From the NCBI GenBank assembly GCA_015488875.1, contig WFMX01000297.1, positions 1 to 7,827 of the forward strand: a stretch of DNA of 7,827 bases, read 5' to 3'. The position numbers and the translations under genes were made by a program. Origin of the DNA: Campylobacterota bacterium (GTDB lineage Bacteria > Campylobacterota > Campylobacteria > Campylobacterales > Sulfurovaceae). A model generated the notes under the pieces. The model worked only from the letters and a program-made list of their open reading frames with translations, did not search any database and was not told the origin of the DNA. This document shows positions 1 to 7,563 of this stretch, one piece after another. Numbering within the stretch: position 1 is the stretch's first letter; each line of letters opens with the position of its first letter.

Positions 1-261
1 GCTAAACTGCAACACGGTTATGCTACAGTCGAGGTCAAACAATTTCTATACGAGGACACAGCTTCCGTTCGCTTCGCTCACGAAACCAATGTCCCCTAAT
101 TGTTAGACCCATACCACTTCTACCATCGAAAAATGAGGAATGGGATATGAGCTTATTTGGGTGTTTTTCGACAGGCTACGGCTGACCCTTTCCCTTATTT
201 CGACACCCTGTACCGTACATATATAACTCCTCTCTATCCATAGAAGACCAAAGCTCCCAAA
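1..261. other. Non-coding or unresolved left flank with short repeats
   Basis: No gene can be assigned in this stretch, which lies downstream of the SUI1 gene. A plus-strand frame is open from the first base to a TAA at 97-99 (32 codons, including the piece VEVKQFLYEDTASVRFA). It could be the 3' end of a truncated gene, but I recognise no family, and its last third runs through a repeat-like GC-richer stretch (about 61-85, core TTCGCTTCGCTCACGAA). Further right are a direct repeat TTTCGACA (166-173 and 198-205), an inverted pair GGGTGT/ACACCC (159-164 and 203-208), a second pair ACAGG/CCTGT (171-175 and 207-211) and a small dyad TGTACCGTACA (209-219). Such clustered short repeats resemble dispersed intergenic repeats. 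No convincing hairpin plus T-tract terminator is visible for the operon that ends at 262. Confidence 0.4.
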
Positions 262-591
262 CTACCTAAATATATAACCCATTTTCTCTAAGCTATCTTG
301 TATCTTGTCTGCTATATCACCCTGAAACTCCATGCTGTTATCTTTGATGGTTCCACCAGTAGCTACTTGTTTTTTGAGAGTTTTTAGTACTATTTTTAAG
401 TCATCCTTGGAGAGATGAAATGGTTTGACTATGGTCACCACTTTTCCTCTTCGCTTCTCTTTTGCGAAGTAGAGCTGATGTCTGTTCGGCTCTTTTGCCT
501 CTATGGTTTCGCTCTGCTTACTCTTTTTTCTGTTGTCTGATTGCCACTCATCTCCAAAGTCGGCACCCATCTCAAATAGATTTTTATGCAT
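262..591 (-). CDS. SUI1/eIF1-like translation factor (YciH family)
   Basis: This is a 109-residue protein of the SUI1/eIF1 fold, the bacterial counterpart of the eukaryotic start-codon selection factor eIF1. Bacterial members such as E. coli YciH are thought to act on initiation at the 30S subunit, but their role is not essential and is poorly defined. A charged N-terminal tail (residues 1-45, rich in K, E, D and S) precedes the SUI1 domain (about 46-109). Diagnostic pieces are RRGKVVTIV (47-55), ATGGTIKDNSMEFQGD (77-92) and the closing EKMGY. The length is close to YciH. I place the start at the ATG at 589-591, 8 bases after a GGAG; an in-frame TTG one codon upstream is the alternative. The start overlaps the stop of the upstream micropeptide gene as TGATG, so its translation is probably coupled. 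It is the last gene of the operon. Confidence 0.88.
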   Translation of the reverse strand: MHKNLFEMGADFGDEWQSDNRKKSKQSETIEAKEPNRHQLYFAKEKRRGKVVTIVKPFHLSKDDLKIVLKTLKKQVATGGTIKDNSMEFQGDIADKIQDSLEKMGYIFR

Positions 592-689
592 CAATTATAC
601 TCCGTATCAAATAGTATACCCAATATAGTCATAAGCAGCAAGAGAGCGACAAATATCTTATATAATATATCATCACTTGGTAATCTCAT
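591..689 (-). CDS. 32-aa single-span membrane micropeptide, coupled to SUI1 gene
   Basis: A short gene fills almost the whole gap between the DAHP synthase and SUI1 genes. Its product begins MRLPSDDILYKIF, continues as a hydrophobic stretch of about 17-18 residues rich in L, I, V, M and A (roughly residues 12-29), and ends with acidic DTEYN. This is typical of a small inner-membrane peptide with one helix. The basis for calling it real is threefold. An AAGGAG ribosome site (694-699 on this strand) lies 4 bases before the ATG. The gap after the upstream stop is only 21 bases. Its TGA shares one base with the ATG of the SUI1 gene, a classic coupling arrangement. I recognise no family. It may be a functional peptide or mainly a translated leader that delivers ribosomes to the SUI1 start. 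A chance ORF cannot be excluded without conservation data. Confidence 0.62.
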   Translation of the reverse strand: MRLPSDDILYKIFVALLLLMTILGILFDTEYN

Positions 690-710
690 ACTGCTCCTTT
701 GAGGGATATA

Positions 711-2051
711 TTATCCTCTGAGAGTGTCACTCACCATAAATGATAGCTCTAGTGCTTGATTGGCATTGAGTCGTGGGTCGCATTGGGTGTGGTATCTGCT
801 AGATAGATCATCTGCTGTGATGGCACATGATTGACTACCTGTACACTCTGTCACATTTTCGCCAGTCATCTCTAGGTGTATGCCACCTGCTATAGTGCCT
901 TCGCTCTCGTGGACTTTGAAAAACTGTTTCACCTCTCTGAGGATATTGTCAAAATCTCTAGTCTTGTAGCCTGTCGAACTCTTCTCTATATTGCCATGCA
1001 TAGGGTCACAACTCCACACTACTCTTCTACCCTCTGCTTTGACTTTGCGAAGTAGTGCTGGGAAGTGATCTTCTACTTTGTCGGCACCCATTCTCACTAT
1101 TAGATTTAGTCTACCCTCTTCATTCTCTGGATTGAGTGCATCTATTAGCTTGATGAGTTCATCCTCTTTCATGCTAGGACCTACTTTGCAACCTATAGGG
1201 TTCTTGATACCACGGAAGTACTCTATGTGTGCATCATTCAAGCCCCTAGTACGATCACCTATCCATAGCATATGGGCCGAGCAGTCATACCAATCCTTTG
1301 TGATACTATCTCTTCTAGTAAGAGCTTCCTCGTAGTTGAGTAGAAGTGCCTCATGTGATGTATATAGTGTAGTTTGGTGTAGTTGTGGTGTGTTTTTGCT
1401 ATCTATACCACAAGCTGCCATAAACTTCATAGATCTATCTATCTTTTCGCTAAGCTCTTCATATTTTTGACCCAATGGAAAGCCTTTGATGAAGTCTAGG
1501 TTCCATCTATGTACTTCATTGAGATCTGCTAATCCACCTCTGGAAAATGCTCTCAATAGGTTCATCGTGGCTGATGATTGGTGATATGCTTGTATCAGCT
1601 TCTTTGGATCAGGTATACGAGCTTTGGATGTGAACTCTATATCATTGACTATATCGCCTCTATAGCTAGGTAGCTCTACTCCATCTATGGATTCAAAGTC
1701 ACTACTCCTAGGCTTGGCAAACTGTCCTGCGACTCTTCCGACCTTTATGACCTGCTTGCCAGATGAGTACATCAAGATCATGTTCATCTGTAGCATTAGC
1801 TTAAATAGATTTTTGATGTTGTTTGCACCAAATGAGGAAAAACTCTCAGCACAATCGCCACCTTGAAGTAGAAACGCCTCTCCTCTGCCAACCCTAGCAA
1901 GATCCTCTTTGAGATTGCGTGCTTCACCAGCAAAAATCAGTGGAGGATAACTAGCAAGTTCCGCTTCTACGCTCTTCAATAGTTCTAAATCTTGGTATGT
2001 AGGTTGCTGCTTGATAGGAAAATCTCTCCAACTACTTGGACTCCAACTCAT
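711..2051 (-). CDS. Class II 3-deoxy-D-arabino-heptulosonate-7-phosphate (DAHP) synthase
   Basis: This enzyme condenses phosphoenolpyruvate with erythrose 4-phosphate to DAHP, the first committed step of the shikimate pathway to aromatic amino acids, in the cytoplasm. The 446 residues fit the class II (plant/Mycobacterium/Helicobacter) family over full length. Visible motifs are GGDCAESF (64-71), GRVAGQFAKPRSS (105-117), WIGDRTR (263-269), NPIGCKVGPS (284-293), CDPMHGN (348-354), GGIHLEMTGENVTECTGS (389-406) and DPRLNANQALEL (425-436). By analogy with the M. tuberculosis enzyme, the metal ligands should be C67, H352, E394 and D425, and all are present with family-like spacing. The protein starts directly with the catalytic-domain MSWSPSSWR segment, without a long regulatory extension. 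An AAGGA lies about 6 bases before the ATG. It is first in the operon and is driven by the promoter at 2097-2124. Gene names vary between genomes (aroF, aroG, aroH), so none is given. Confidence 0.97.
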   Translation of the reverse strand: MSWSPSSWRDFPIKQQPTYQDLELLKSVEAELASYPPLIFAGEARNLKEDLARVGRGEAFLLQGGDCAESFSSFGANNIKNLFKLMLQMNMILMYSSGKQVIKVGRVAGQFAKPRSSDFESIDGVELPSYRGDIVNDIEFTSKARIPDPKKLIQAYHQSSATMNLLRAFSRGGLADLNEVHRWNLDFIKGFPLGQKYEELSEKIDRSMKFMAACGIDSKNTPQLHQTTLYTSHEALLLNYEEALTRRDSITKDWYDCSAHMLWIGDRTRGLNDAHIEYFRGIKNPIGCKVGPSMKEDELIKLIDALNPENEEGRLNLIVRMGADKVEDHFPALLRKVKAEGRRVVWSCDPMHGNIEKSSTGYKTRDFDNILREVKQFFKVHESEGTIAGGIHLEMTGENVTECTGSQSCAITADDLSSRYHTQCDPRLNANQALELSFMVSDTLRG

Positions 2052-2078
2052 CTTATATCCTTCTAAAATGGGATTACC

Positions 2079-2094
2079 CCAAAAATAAATTTGG
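2079..2094. promoter_or_regulatory. Imperfect palindrome over the predicted DAHP synthase start site
   Basis: CCAAAAATAAATTTGG has matching 5-base arms (CCAAA/TTTGG) around an AT-rich centre. It lies directly downstream of the minus-strand TATAAT, over the predicted transcription start, where a repressor could act. No regulator family can be named from this sequence, and in AT-rich DNA a dyad of this quality can arise by chance. Confidence 0.22.
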
Positions 2095-2096
2095 AG

Positions 2097-2124
2097 ATTA
2101 TACCTTATAAATTACAAATTACAA
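2097..2124 (-). promoter_or_regulatory. Putative sigma70-type promoter of the DAHP synthase operon
   Basis: Read on the minus strand, TTGTAA (2119-2124) is followed after 16 bases by a perfect TATAAT (2097-2102). A transcription start near 2090 would give a leader of about 40 bases with the AAGGA ribosome site at its end. The leader contains a small GGG/CCC hairpin (2070-2080) just before the ribosome site, which is too weak to call an attenuator. This is a prediction from sequence alone. Confidence 0.6.
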
Positions 2125-2142
2125 ATGAAATTTGGATATAAT
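2112..2142 (+). promoter_or_regulatory. Putative promoter of the macroglobulin gene
   Basis: A perfect TATAAT lies at 2137-2142 on the plus strand, about 58 bases before the ATG. No good -35 hexamer sits at the usual distance; the nearest candidate, TTACAA at 2112-2117, is 19 bases away. Campylobacterota sigma70 promoters often depend on the -10 box plus AT-rich upstream DNA rather than a defined -35, which fits here. The upstream DNA is shared with the divergent promoter and includes a tandem ATTACAA repeat (2111-2117 and 2118-2124, the second copy with one change, ATTACAA from 2118). Confidence 0.5.
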
Positions 2143-2199
2143 TGAATAGATGATGTTAAATTGTAGTTTTATTACCACACAAAGAGGAGGGTTGCGACT

Positions 2200-5100
2200 A
2201 TGAAAAGATACGAATTTATCCAATGGAGAGTGTTGCTATTGATGCTTATACTGATCTCTAGTGTAGCATGGGGAGACAAAAACAAAGAGGTCTCAATCAC
2301 TAGTGTGTTTGAGCAAGCCTCAAAGAACTCTATGGCTCTCTGTGCAAAACTTAGCCAATACTCTTATAGCTCCGATACTACAAAAGCAAAAGAGTATATC
2401 AGGCTTACGCCAAATCACCACTATACTCTGTCTATAGATTATGATGGCATATGCCTCAAAGGATTGAAGCCTAGGACTACTTATTCGTTCGCTATCAACA
2501 AGGCGATACCGCTAAATAAACACCAACTAGATAGGGATTATAGGTTTACCAAGACTACTACAGATTATGAGCCTAGCTATAGCTTCAAAGATAGTGGATA
2601 TATACTACCTGCAAAGGGTGAGATATCAATACCTATAGATAGTACCAATGTCAAAGAGTTACAAATATCTCTATATCGTATCAATACCAAAAACCTCATA
2701 TCGAAGATAAATGATTATGGGCTTATCCGCTCTATATATAGCTATACACTCGACAAAATAGCCTCTACGGATGGCTATCTACTTTGGCAAAAAAAGATCA
2801 AGATTAGACCAAAGCTAAATCAGGTAGCTACTACTGCCTTGCCAGTGGGCGACTTCCTTAAAGATAGAAAGCCAGGCGTTTATATATTGAGTGCCTTGAT
2901 GGTAGATGAAGATGGCAAAGTGGTAGAAGAGTATGACTCTAAGATACAGTGGTTTATGATATCTGATATAGGTCTCTATACGCTTCGTTCTGATGATGGT
3001 ATGACTGTGTATACCAGAGAGATATCGACTGCAAATAGGTATGATGGGGTGAAAGTAGAGCTAGTATCCAAAAATAATGAGATGCTATATAACACCACTA
3101 GCAAAGATGGAGTGGCACACATACCTGAGAGTGTACTCGGTGGCAAAAATGGACTCAAGCCAAAAGCTATATACGCATATGGAAAAGATGGTGACTTCTC
3201 TGTGATAGATCTAAGCAGGCAACCACATGATTTGTCAGATAGAGGTGTGCAGGGTCGTGAAAACCCTGGTAAATATGATGCCTTTATCTATAGTAATAGA
3301 GGGATATTTAGACCTGGTGAAACTATATCCATATATATGCTTGTTCGTAACAGTTTGGCAGAAGCTTCAGCAGATACGAAGTTGTCACTGAAGCTGTTTG
3401 ACTCTAAGGGCAAAGAGGTACTATCCAAGATGGTCACAACAGACAAGCTAGGTGAAAAAGATATATCAATACCTATCTCTCAATCTGCAAGCAGAGGTAG
3501 ATGGCATCTCAAACTATATGCAGGTGGCAGTCAACCTGTTGGTAGGATTTCATTTTTAGTAGAGAACTTTGTGCCACCAAAGATAAAGATAGATATGAAT
3601 GATAAGGTAGGTATCATTACTCCACAAAGCAATATATCTCTCAGTGGTGTAGCACGATATCTCAATAACTCACCACTAGCCAATGCTATCGTAGAAGTTA
3701 CAACTATGCAATATCAGACAAAAAATCCATTCAAGGGCTATGGCTCCTACCATTTTGGTGACATCGAAGATAGGTTTATCAATAGATTTACAGACAATGG
3801 TAGCTATAGTACAGACGATAATGGCAGATTTGTCATACCTATAAAACTAGGTGATATACCTGAACATACTGTGCCTATATCTGCACACATTACGATATCT
3901 GTCAGTGAGCCAGGTGGCAGACCAGTGGAGAAAATACTAGATATACCTATAGATGATAGAGATGGATTTGTGGGCATCAAGCCTCTCTTTGAGAATGATG
4001 CCGTAGATTTGGAGTCTAAAGCTCTATTTGATATAGTCTACCTGCGACACGCTAAGCCTCTAGCCAAAGAGCTGAAATATAGAGTCATAGAGGAGCGTGT
4101 GCATTGGAGTTGGATATCGCAAGATGGTCAGTGGGAGTACGAGAAGAGCTATAGTGATGGCGACGATGTCATCAAAGATACTTTATTTTCCACAAATGAC
4201 GAGCCGACACAGCTGAAAGTTCCCAAGCTTGACTGGGGCAGTTATAGATTGGAGATTATGGATGGCTCTAGTGCTGAGATGCTATCGACATATAGATTTA
4301 GTGTCGGATATGAGGAGAGTATCTCCAAATCATCACCCGATAGATTACCTTTATCTATAGATAAGCAGTCCTACTCTATAGGCGATAAGGTACGAGTATA
4401 TATCACACCCAAATTTTCTGGTCCTATGATGGTCTCTGTAGCCAATCACAATATAATAGATACTAAAAACATAGATGTCACTGTAGGTCAAGAGATAGAG
4501 CTAGAGTTCACTGTAGATGAGAGCTGGGGCAGTAGTGTCTATATATTGGCTACTGCATTTAGAGCTCAGAGCAAACGGCTAGGAGCCAACAGAGCCATAG
4601 GTTTGGCACATCTAAAGGTAGTAGATCCACGGAAGATCATAGATATATCACTAGAGTATCCATCGAAAGTAAGGTCATCAAAGCCTGCCAAGATCAGAAT
4701 CAAGGCGACTGGTAGCAGTCTCAGCAATCCTACATACTTCACTATCGCAGCAGTAGATGATGCAGTACTACGACTCACAAACTACCAAGCACCTGATCCA
4801 AAAGCATATCTCTTTGGACAGCAGAAACTAGGTATAGAGATACGAGATATCTATGCTGATCTCATCAAGGCAGTGGGTACACATGCCAAGTTCAATGTAG
4901 GTGCAGGCGATATGGAGGAGGAGCCACTCAAGCAAAATAGTGTAACCAACAAGAGAAAAATAGTATCTATTATCTCTAAGCCTATAGCCTTCGATAAAGA
5001 TGGTAAAGCCACAGTCGCTATAGATATTCCTGACTATCAAGGCTCACTCAAATTGATGGTAGTGGCATGGAATAGGGTAGCAGTAGGATCACAGAGTGGT

Positions 5101-7563
5101 GATATGGTGGTAAAAGATCAGATATCTCCAGAGATATATCTACCTAGATTTATATCCGTAGGCGATAGTGCCAAATCACTCATCACTGTGGATTTTGATG
5201 ACTCCGTAGCTAAGGGTGAATATGAGATCAGATTTACAAACGAAAATGCAGAGCAGAGAGTATCTACCGAGAGTGCCAAATTTATCTATGATGGCAATGG
5301 CTCTCGTAGATTTTCAAAAACTGTAGAGATCAAAGCACCATCACTTAGCGACAATAGACTCACACTAGAGGTGATAAAAGATGGTGATATAGTAGTCAAA
5401 AAAGAGTGGCAATTGGCAGTAAGAAGTAGATATCCAGAGCTATATACACGAGATATAGCTCTCCTAGATCCGAAAGATACCATAGATATCAAGAGATCTA
5501 TAGATAGCTCCTTGTGGTCAGATATAGGCGATATAGAGCTCAAAGTCTCAGGAAAAGCCCTGCTCCCTACAGATTCTATAGCCAATGAACTTGTGGCATA
5601 CTCTGGTAGATGTGCCGAGCAGACCACGAGTCGTGCTATGCCGTGGCTATTTTTGGCAGAAAATAGAGCCAAAGAGCTGACTATTAACAGGCAGGCGATC
5701 ATCCAAGGAGCCATAGAGAGACTGCTGAGCTATCAGAAGTTTGATGGAGGATTTGGTCTATGGAGTAGCTCGCCTACATCTATGTGGGTCAGCTCATATG
5801 TGTTGGATTTTCTCACTAGAGCCAAAGAGCTTGGGTACAGTGTGCCAGATCGCAATATAAAGGTCGGACTTGATTGGTTGGAGAACAATTTGGATAGATG
5901 GAGCCAGAAAAGTAGCAAGCAGGAGGCAGATAGCTATGCACTATATGTGTTGGCACGATCTGGACGCATCCTCATGTCAGAGATACTACAGCATACAAAG
6001 TTGCAAGATGACAAGATGATATCAGCACAAGCATGGGGTCATTTGGGCGTAGCTCTATCTATAGTTGGTGAAGAGAAGTTGGCACGAGAGATGTTTGCAA
6101 ATGGTCAAAAATCACTAGGGAGATACGCGAGAGATAGAGCTTATTATAGCAACTACGGAGGTGGACTTAGAGATGAGGCATCTCTATTGATACTCATGAA
6201 AGAGTCTGCATTGGGCTTGGATTGGGAGTCACTATACTCTGAGCTGGCACTCACTGCAAAAGATAGGAGATATTTGAGTACCCAAGAGATGTCACAACTA
6301 CTCCGTGCATCATATGTGGCAAATATCAAACCAACAAATCTCAAACTAATAGTAGGAGGCAAGGAGGTGCAGGTAGCAGATGGTGAGTTTGTGACAAAAG
6401 CGAAAGATGTCAACTCCACACCACTTATCACAAATGCCAGCGGTGGCAAGGTATGGTACAATACAAGTTTCCGAGCCACCCCAAAAGCAACAGCCTATAA
6501 CTATATGCAAAATAGTGGATTTACCATATCTAAAAAGATATACAACCTAGAGGGCGAACCACACAGTGGTGATCACTTCAAACAAAACGATAGAGTAGTG
6601 GTCATAATGGAAGGGAGTATAGATAGTAACCATGTAGAGAACCCTCTAGTATCTGATTGGCTTCCAGCAGGCTTTGAGCTAGAAAATCCAAATATCAATG
6701 GTGTAGATGCCATAAGTGGACTCAAATGGATAGATGGTCTGAGCGATACAGATAGCTTGTCATACAAAAATGATAGATTTGAAGCAGCTATCACTATGGA
6801 TAGTAAAACAAAAGGCAAATTCAAAGTAGCCTATGTCGCAAGAGTAGTAAGTAGAGGTCTATATACTATGCCACCTGCATATGTAGTAGATATGTATCAG
6901 CCTAGATATAGAGCCATCAGCAGAGTAGAACCATCACAGATCACTATAGATGATAGAGATATCGTATCTGCCAAAAGCTCAGATGATAGTAACGGTGGTG
7001 AGAAAAAATCTGCAAAGCTTACAGAGGATAACTATATAGCTGTTAACAAAAGATTGATTACTGATATTGGTCGATATAGTATCGTGCAGTTGAGCTTTTT
7101 GAGAAACTCTATATTTGCACATGCAGGTTTGGACTTTGAGGCTAGAAACCCCATGTTTCACAATATTTTCTCAGCCTATTCATGGTATCACCCTAGTGAG
7201 AAAAGCCCATCAATAGTATATGCGAAGTTGACACAGATACAAAAAGAGAATATTCAAACTTTATTAGATCAAGAGAAGAGACTCGGTGGCGGATTGACCT
7301 TGTCTGATTTCTACCGTGTACACAACAAGCTACTTAATAGCTCTGATTTAGCCAAATACACCAAAGACCAACTATATATACTCCGCAATAGCCTATTTGC
7401 TAGACGGGGTGTGAAGTTTAACAACCCTATATTGAGAGAGATTTTTTCTCACATGCCGTGGTATAGACCGACAGATATTACTAGTGCGACTATATATGAT
7501 GACATAATGAGTGAACAAGAGAAGTCCAATGTCACACTGATGCAAAATATGGAGAGGAGATAG
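2200..7563 (+). CDS. Secreted bacterial alpha-2-macroglobulin with thioester and two C-terminal YARHG-like domains
   Basis: This 1787-residue envelope protein belongs to the bacterial alpha-2-macroglobulin (YfhM/YfaS-like) family, thought to trap proteases covalently in the periplasm. A signal peptide (1-25, hydrophobic core VLLLMLILISSVAWG, probable cleavage before D26) has no lipobox cysteine, unlike lipoprotein YfhM. Family signatures follow in order: CLKGLKPRTTYSF (85-97), the macroglobulin/bait-side segment with YDAFIYSNRGIFRPGE (359-374), TIAAVDDAVLRLTNYQAPDP (848-867), PDYQGSLKLMVVAWN (944-958), the thioester CAEQ (C1138 to Q1141), FDGGFGLW of the helical thioester domain (1181-1188) and SDWLPAGFE (1485-1493). 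An acidic/Ser-rich linker (about 1588-1610) leads to two YARHG-like domains (about 1622-1695 and 1716-1787), making it longer than E. coli YfhM (1653 aa). An AGGAGG lies 9 bases before the ATG. The usual partner pbpC (PBP1c) is not next to it: the gene stands alone, divergent from the DAHP synthase operon. Confidence 0.95.
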   Translation: MKRYEFIQWRVLLLMLILISSVAWGDKNKEVSITSVFEQASKNSMALCAKLSQYSYSSDTTKAKEYIRLTPNHHYTLSIDYDGICLKGLKPRTTYSFAINKAIPLNKHQLDRDYRFTKTTTDYEPSYSFKDSGYILPAKGEISIPIDSTNVKELQISLYRINTKNLISKINDYGLIRSIYSYTLDKIASTDGYLLWQKKIKIRPKLNQVATTALPVGDFLKDRKPGVYILSALMVDEDGKVVEEYDSKIQWFMISDIGLYTLRSDDGMTVYTREISTANRYDGVKVELVSKNNEMLYNTTSKDGVAHIPESVLGGKNGLKPKAIYAYGKDGDFSVIDLSRQPHDLSDRGVQGRENPGKYDAFIYSNRGIFRPGETISIYMLVRNSLAEASADTKLSLKLFDSKGKEVLSKMVTTDKLGEKDISIPISQSASRGRWHLKLYAGGSQPVGRISFLVENFVPPKIKIDMNDKVGIITPQSNISLSGVARYLNNSPLANAIVEVTTMQYQTKNPFKGYGSYHFGDIEDRFINRFTDNGSYSTDDNGRFVIPIKLGDIPEHTVPISAHITISVSEPGGRPVEKILDIPIDDRDGFVGIKPLFENDAVDLESKALFDIVYLRHAKPLAKELKYRVIEERVHWSWISQDGQWEYEKSYSDGDDVIKDTLFSTNDEPTQLKVPKLDWGSYRLEIMDGSSAEMLSTYRFSVGYEESISKSSPDRLPLSIDKQSYSIGDKVRVYITPKFSGPMMVSVANHNIIDTKNIDVTVGQEIELEFTVDESWGSSVYILATAFRAQSKRLGANRAIGLAHLKVVDPRKIIDISLEYPSKVRSSKPAKIRIKATGSSLSNPTYFTIAAVDDAVLRLTNYQAPDPKAYLFGQQKLGIEIRDIYADLIKAVGTHAKFNVGAGDMEEEPLKQNSVTNKRKIVSIISKPIAFDKDGKATVAIDIPDYQGSLKLMVVAWNRVAVGSQSGDMVVKDQISPEIYLPRFISVGDSAKSLITVDFDDSVAKGEYEIRFTNENAEQRVSTESAKFIYDGNGSRRFSKTVEIKAPSLSDNRLTLEVIKDGDIVVKKEWQLAVRSRYPELYTRDIALLDPKDTIDIKRSIDSSLWSDIGDIELKVSGKALLPTDSIANELVAYSGRCAEQTTSRAMPWLFLAENRAKELTINRQAIIQGAIERLLSYQKFDGGFGLWSSSPTSMWVSSYVLDFLTRAKELGYSVPDRNIKVGLDWLENNLDRWSQKSSKQEADSYALYVLARSGRILMSEILQHTKLQDDKMISAQAWGHLGVALSIVGEEKLAREMFANGQKSLGRYARDRAYYSNYGGGLRDEASLLILMKESALGLDWESLYSELALTAKDRRYLSTQEMSQLLRASYVANIKPTNLKLIVGGKEVQVADGEFVTKAKDVNSTPLITNASGGKVWYNTSFRATPKATAYNYMQNSGFTISKKIYNLEGEPHSGDHFKQNDRVVVIMEGSIDSNHVENPLVSDWLPAGFELENPNINGVDAISGLKWIDGLSDTDSLSYKNDRFEAAITMDSKTKGKFKVAYVARVVSRGLYTMPPAYVVDMYQPRYRAISRVEPSQITIDDRDIVSAKSSDDSNGGEKKSAKLTEDNYIAVNKRLITDIGRYSIVQLSFLRNSIFAHAGLDFEARNPMFHNIFSAYSWYHPSEKSPSIVYAKLTQIQKENIQTLLDQEKRLGGGLTLSDFYRVHNKLLNSSDLAKYTKDQLYILRNSLFARRGVKFNNPILREIFSHMPWYRPTDITSATIYDDIMSEQEKSNVTLMQNMERR
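7063..7560 (+). repeat. Tandem YARHG-like domain pair inside the macroglobulin gene
   Basis: The C-terminal part encodes two similar domains whose cores start 94 residues apart. The first has LRNSIFAHAG (1634-1643) followed by a phenylalanine, IFSAYSWYHP and a Q/K/E-rich helix. The second has LRNSLFARRG (1728-1737) followed by IFSHMPWYRP and a similar helix to the stop codon. The shared pattern LRNSxFAxxG-x2-F...IFSxxxWYxP matches the YARHG family, a small extracellular domain of unknown function found in bacterial surface and periplasmic proteins. The two copies are diverged, so the duplication is old or was inherited as a pair. The domain assignment comes from motif recognition, not from a profile search. 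Confidence 0.72.

Noticed and set aside
1..99. Partial plus-strand CDS at the left edge
   Set aside because: Only 32 codons are visible, no family is recognised, and its end runs through repeat-like DNA. It is described in the flank entry instead of being called a gene.
592..594. TTG as start of the SUI1 gene
   Set aside because: The adjacent ATG has better spacing from GGAG (8 bases) and makes the one-base overlap with the upstream stop. TTG would add only one residue.
1078..1335. Plus-strand 85-codon open frame inside the DAHP synthase gene
   Set aside because: It lies wholly antisense to strongly conserved coding sequence, has no recognisable motif and is a shadow frame.
2070..2080. GGGG-TAAT-CCC hairpin in the DAHP synthase leader as an attenuator or riboswitch
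   Set aside because: The stem has only 3-4 pairs, there is no alternative structure, no leader peptide with aromatic codons and no T-tract.
5286..5714. Minus-strand 142-codon open frame antisense to the macroglobulin thioester domain
   Set aside because: It is antisense to conserved family sequence including CAEQ. The long frame follows from codon bias on the coding strand. The other minus-strand frames between 2976 and 7161 were rejected for the same reason.
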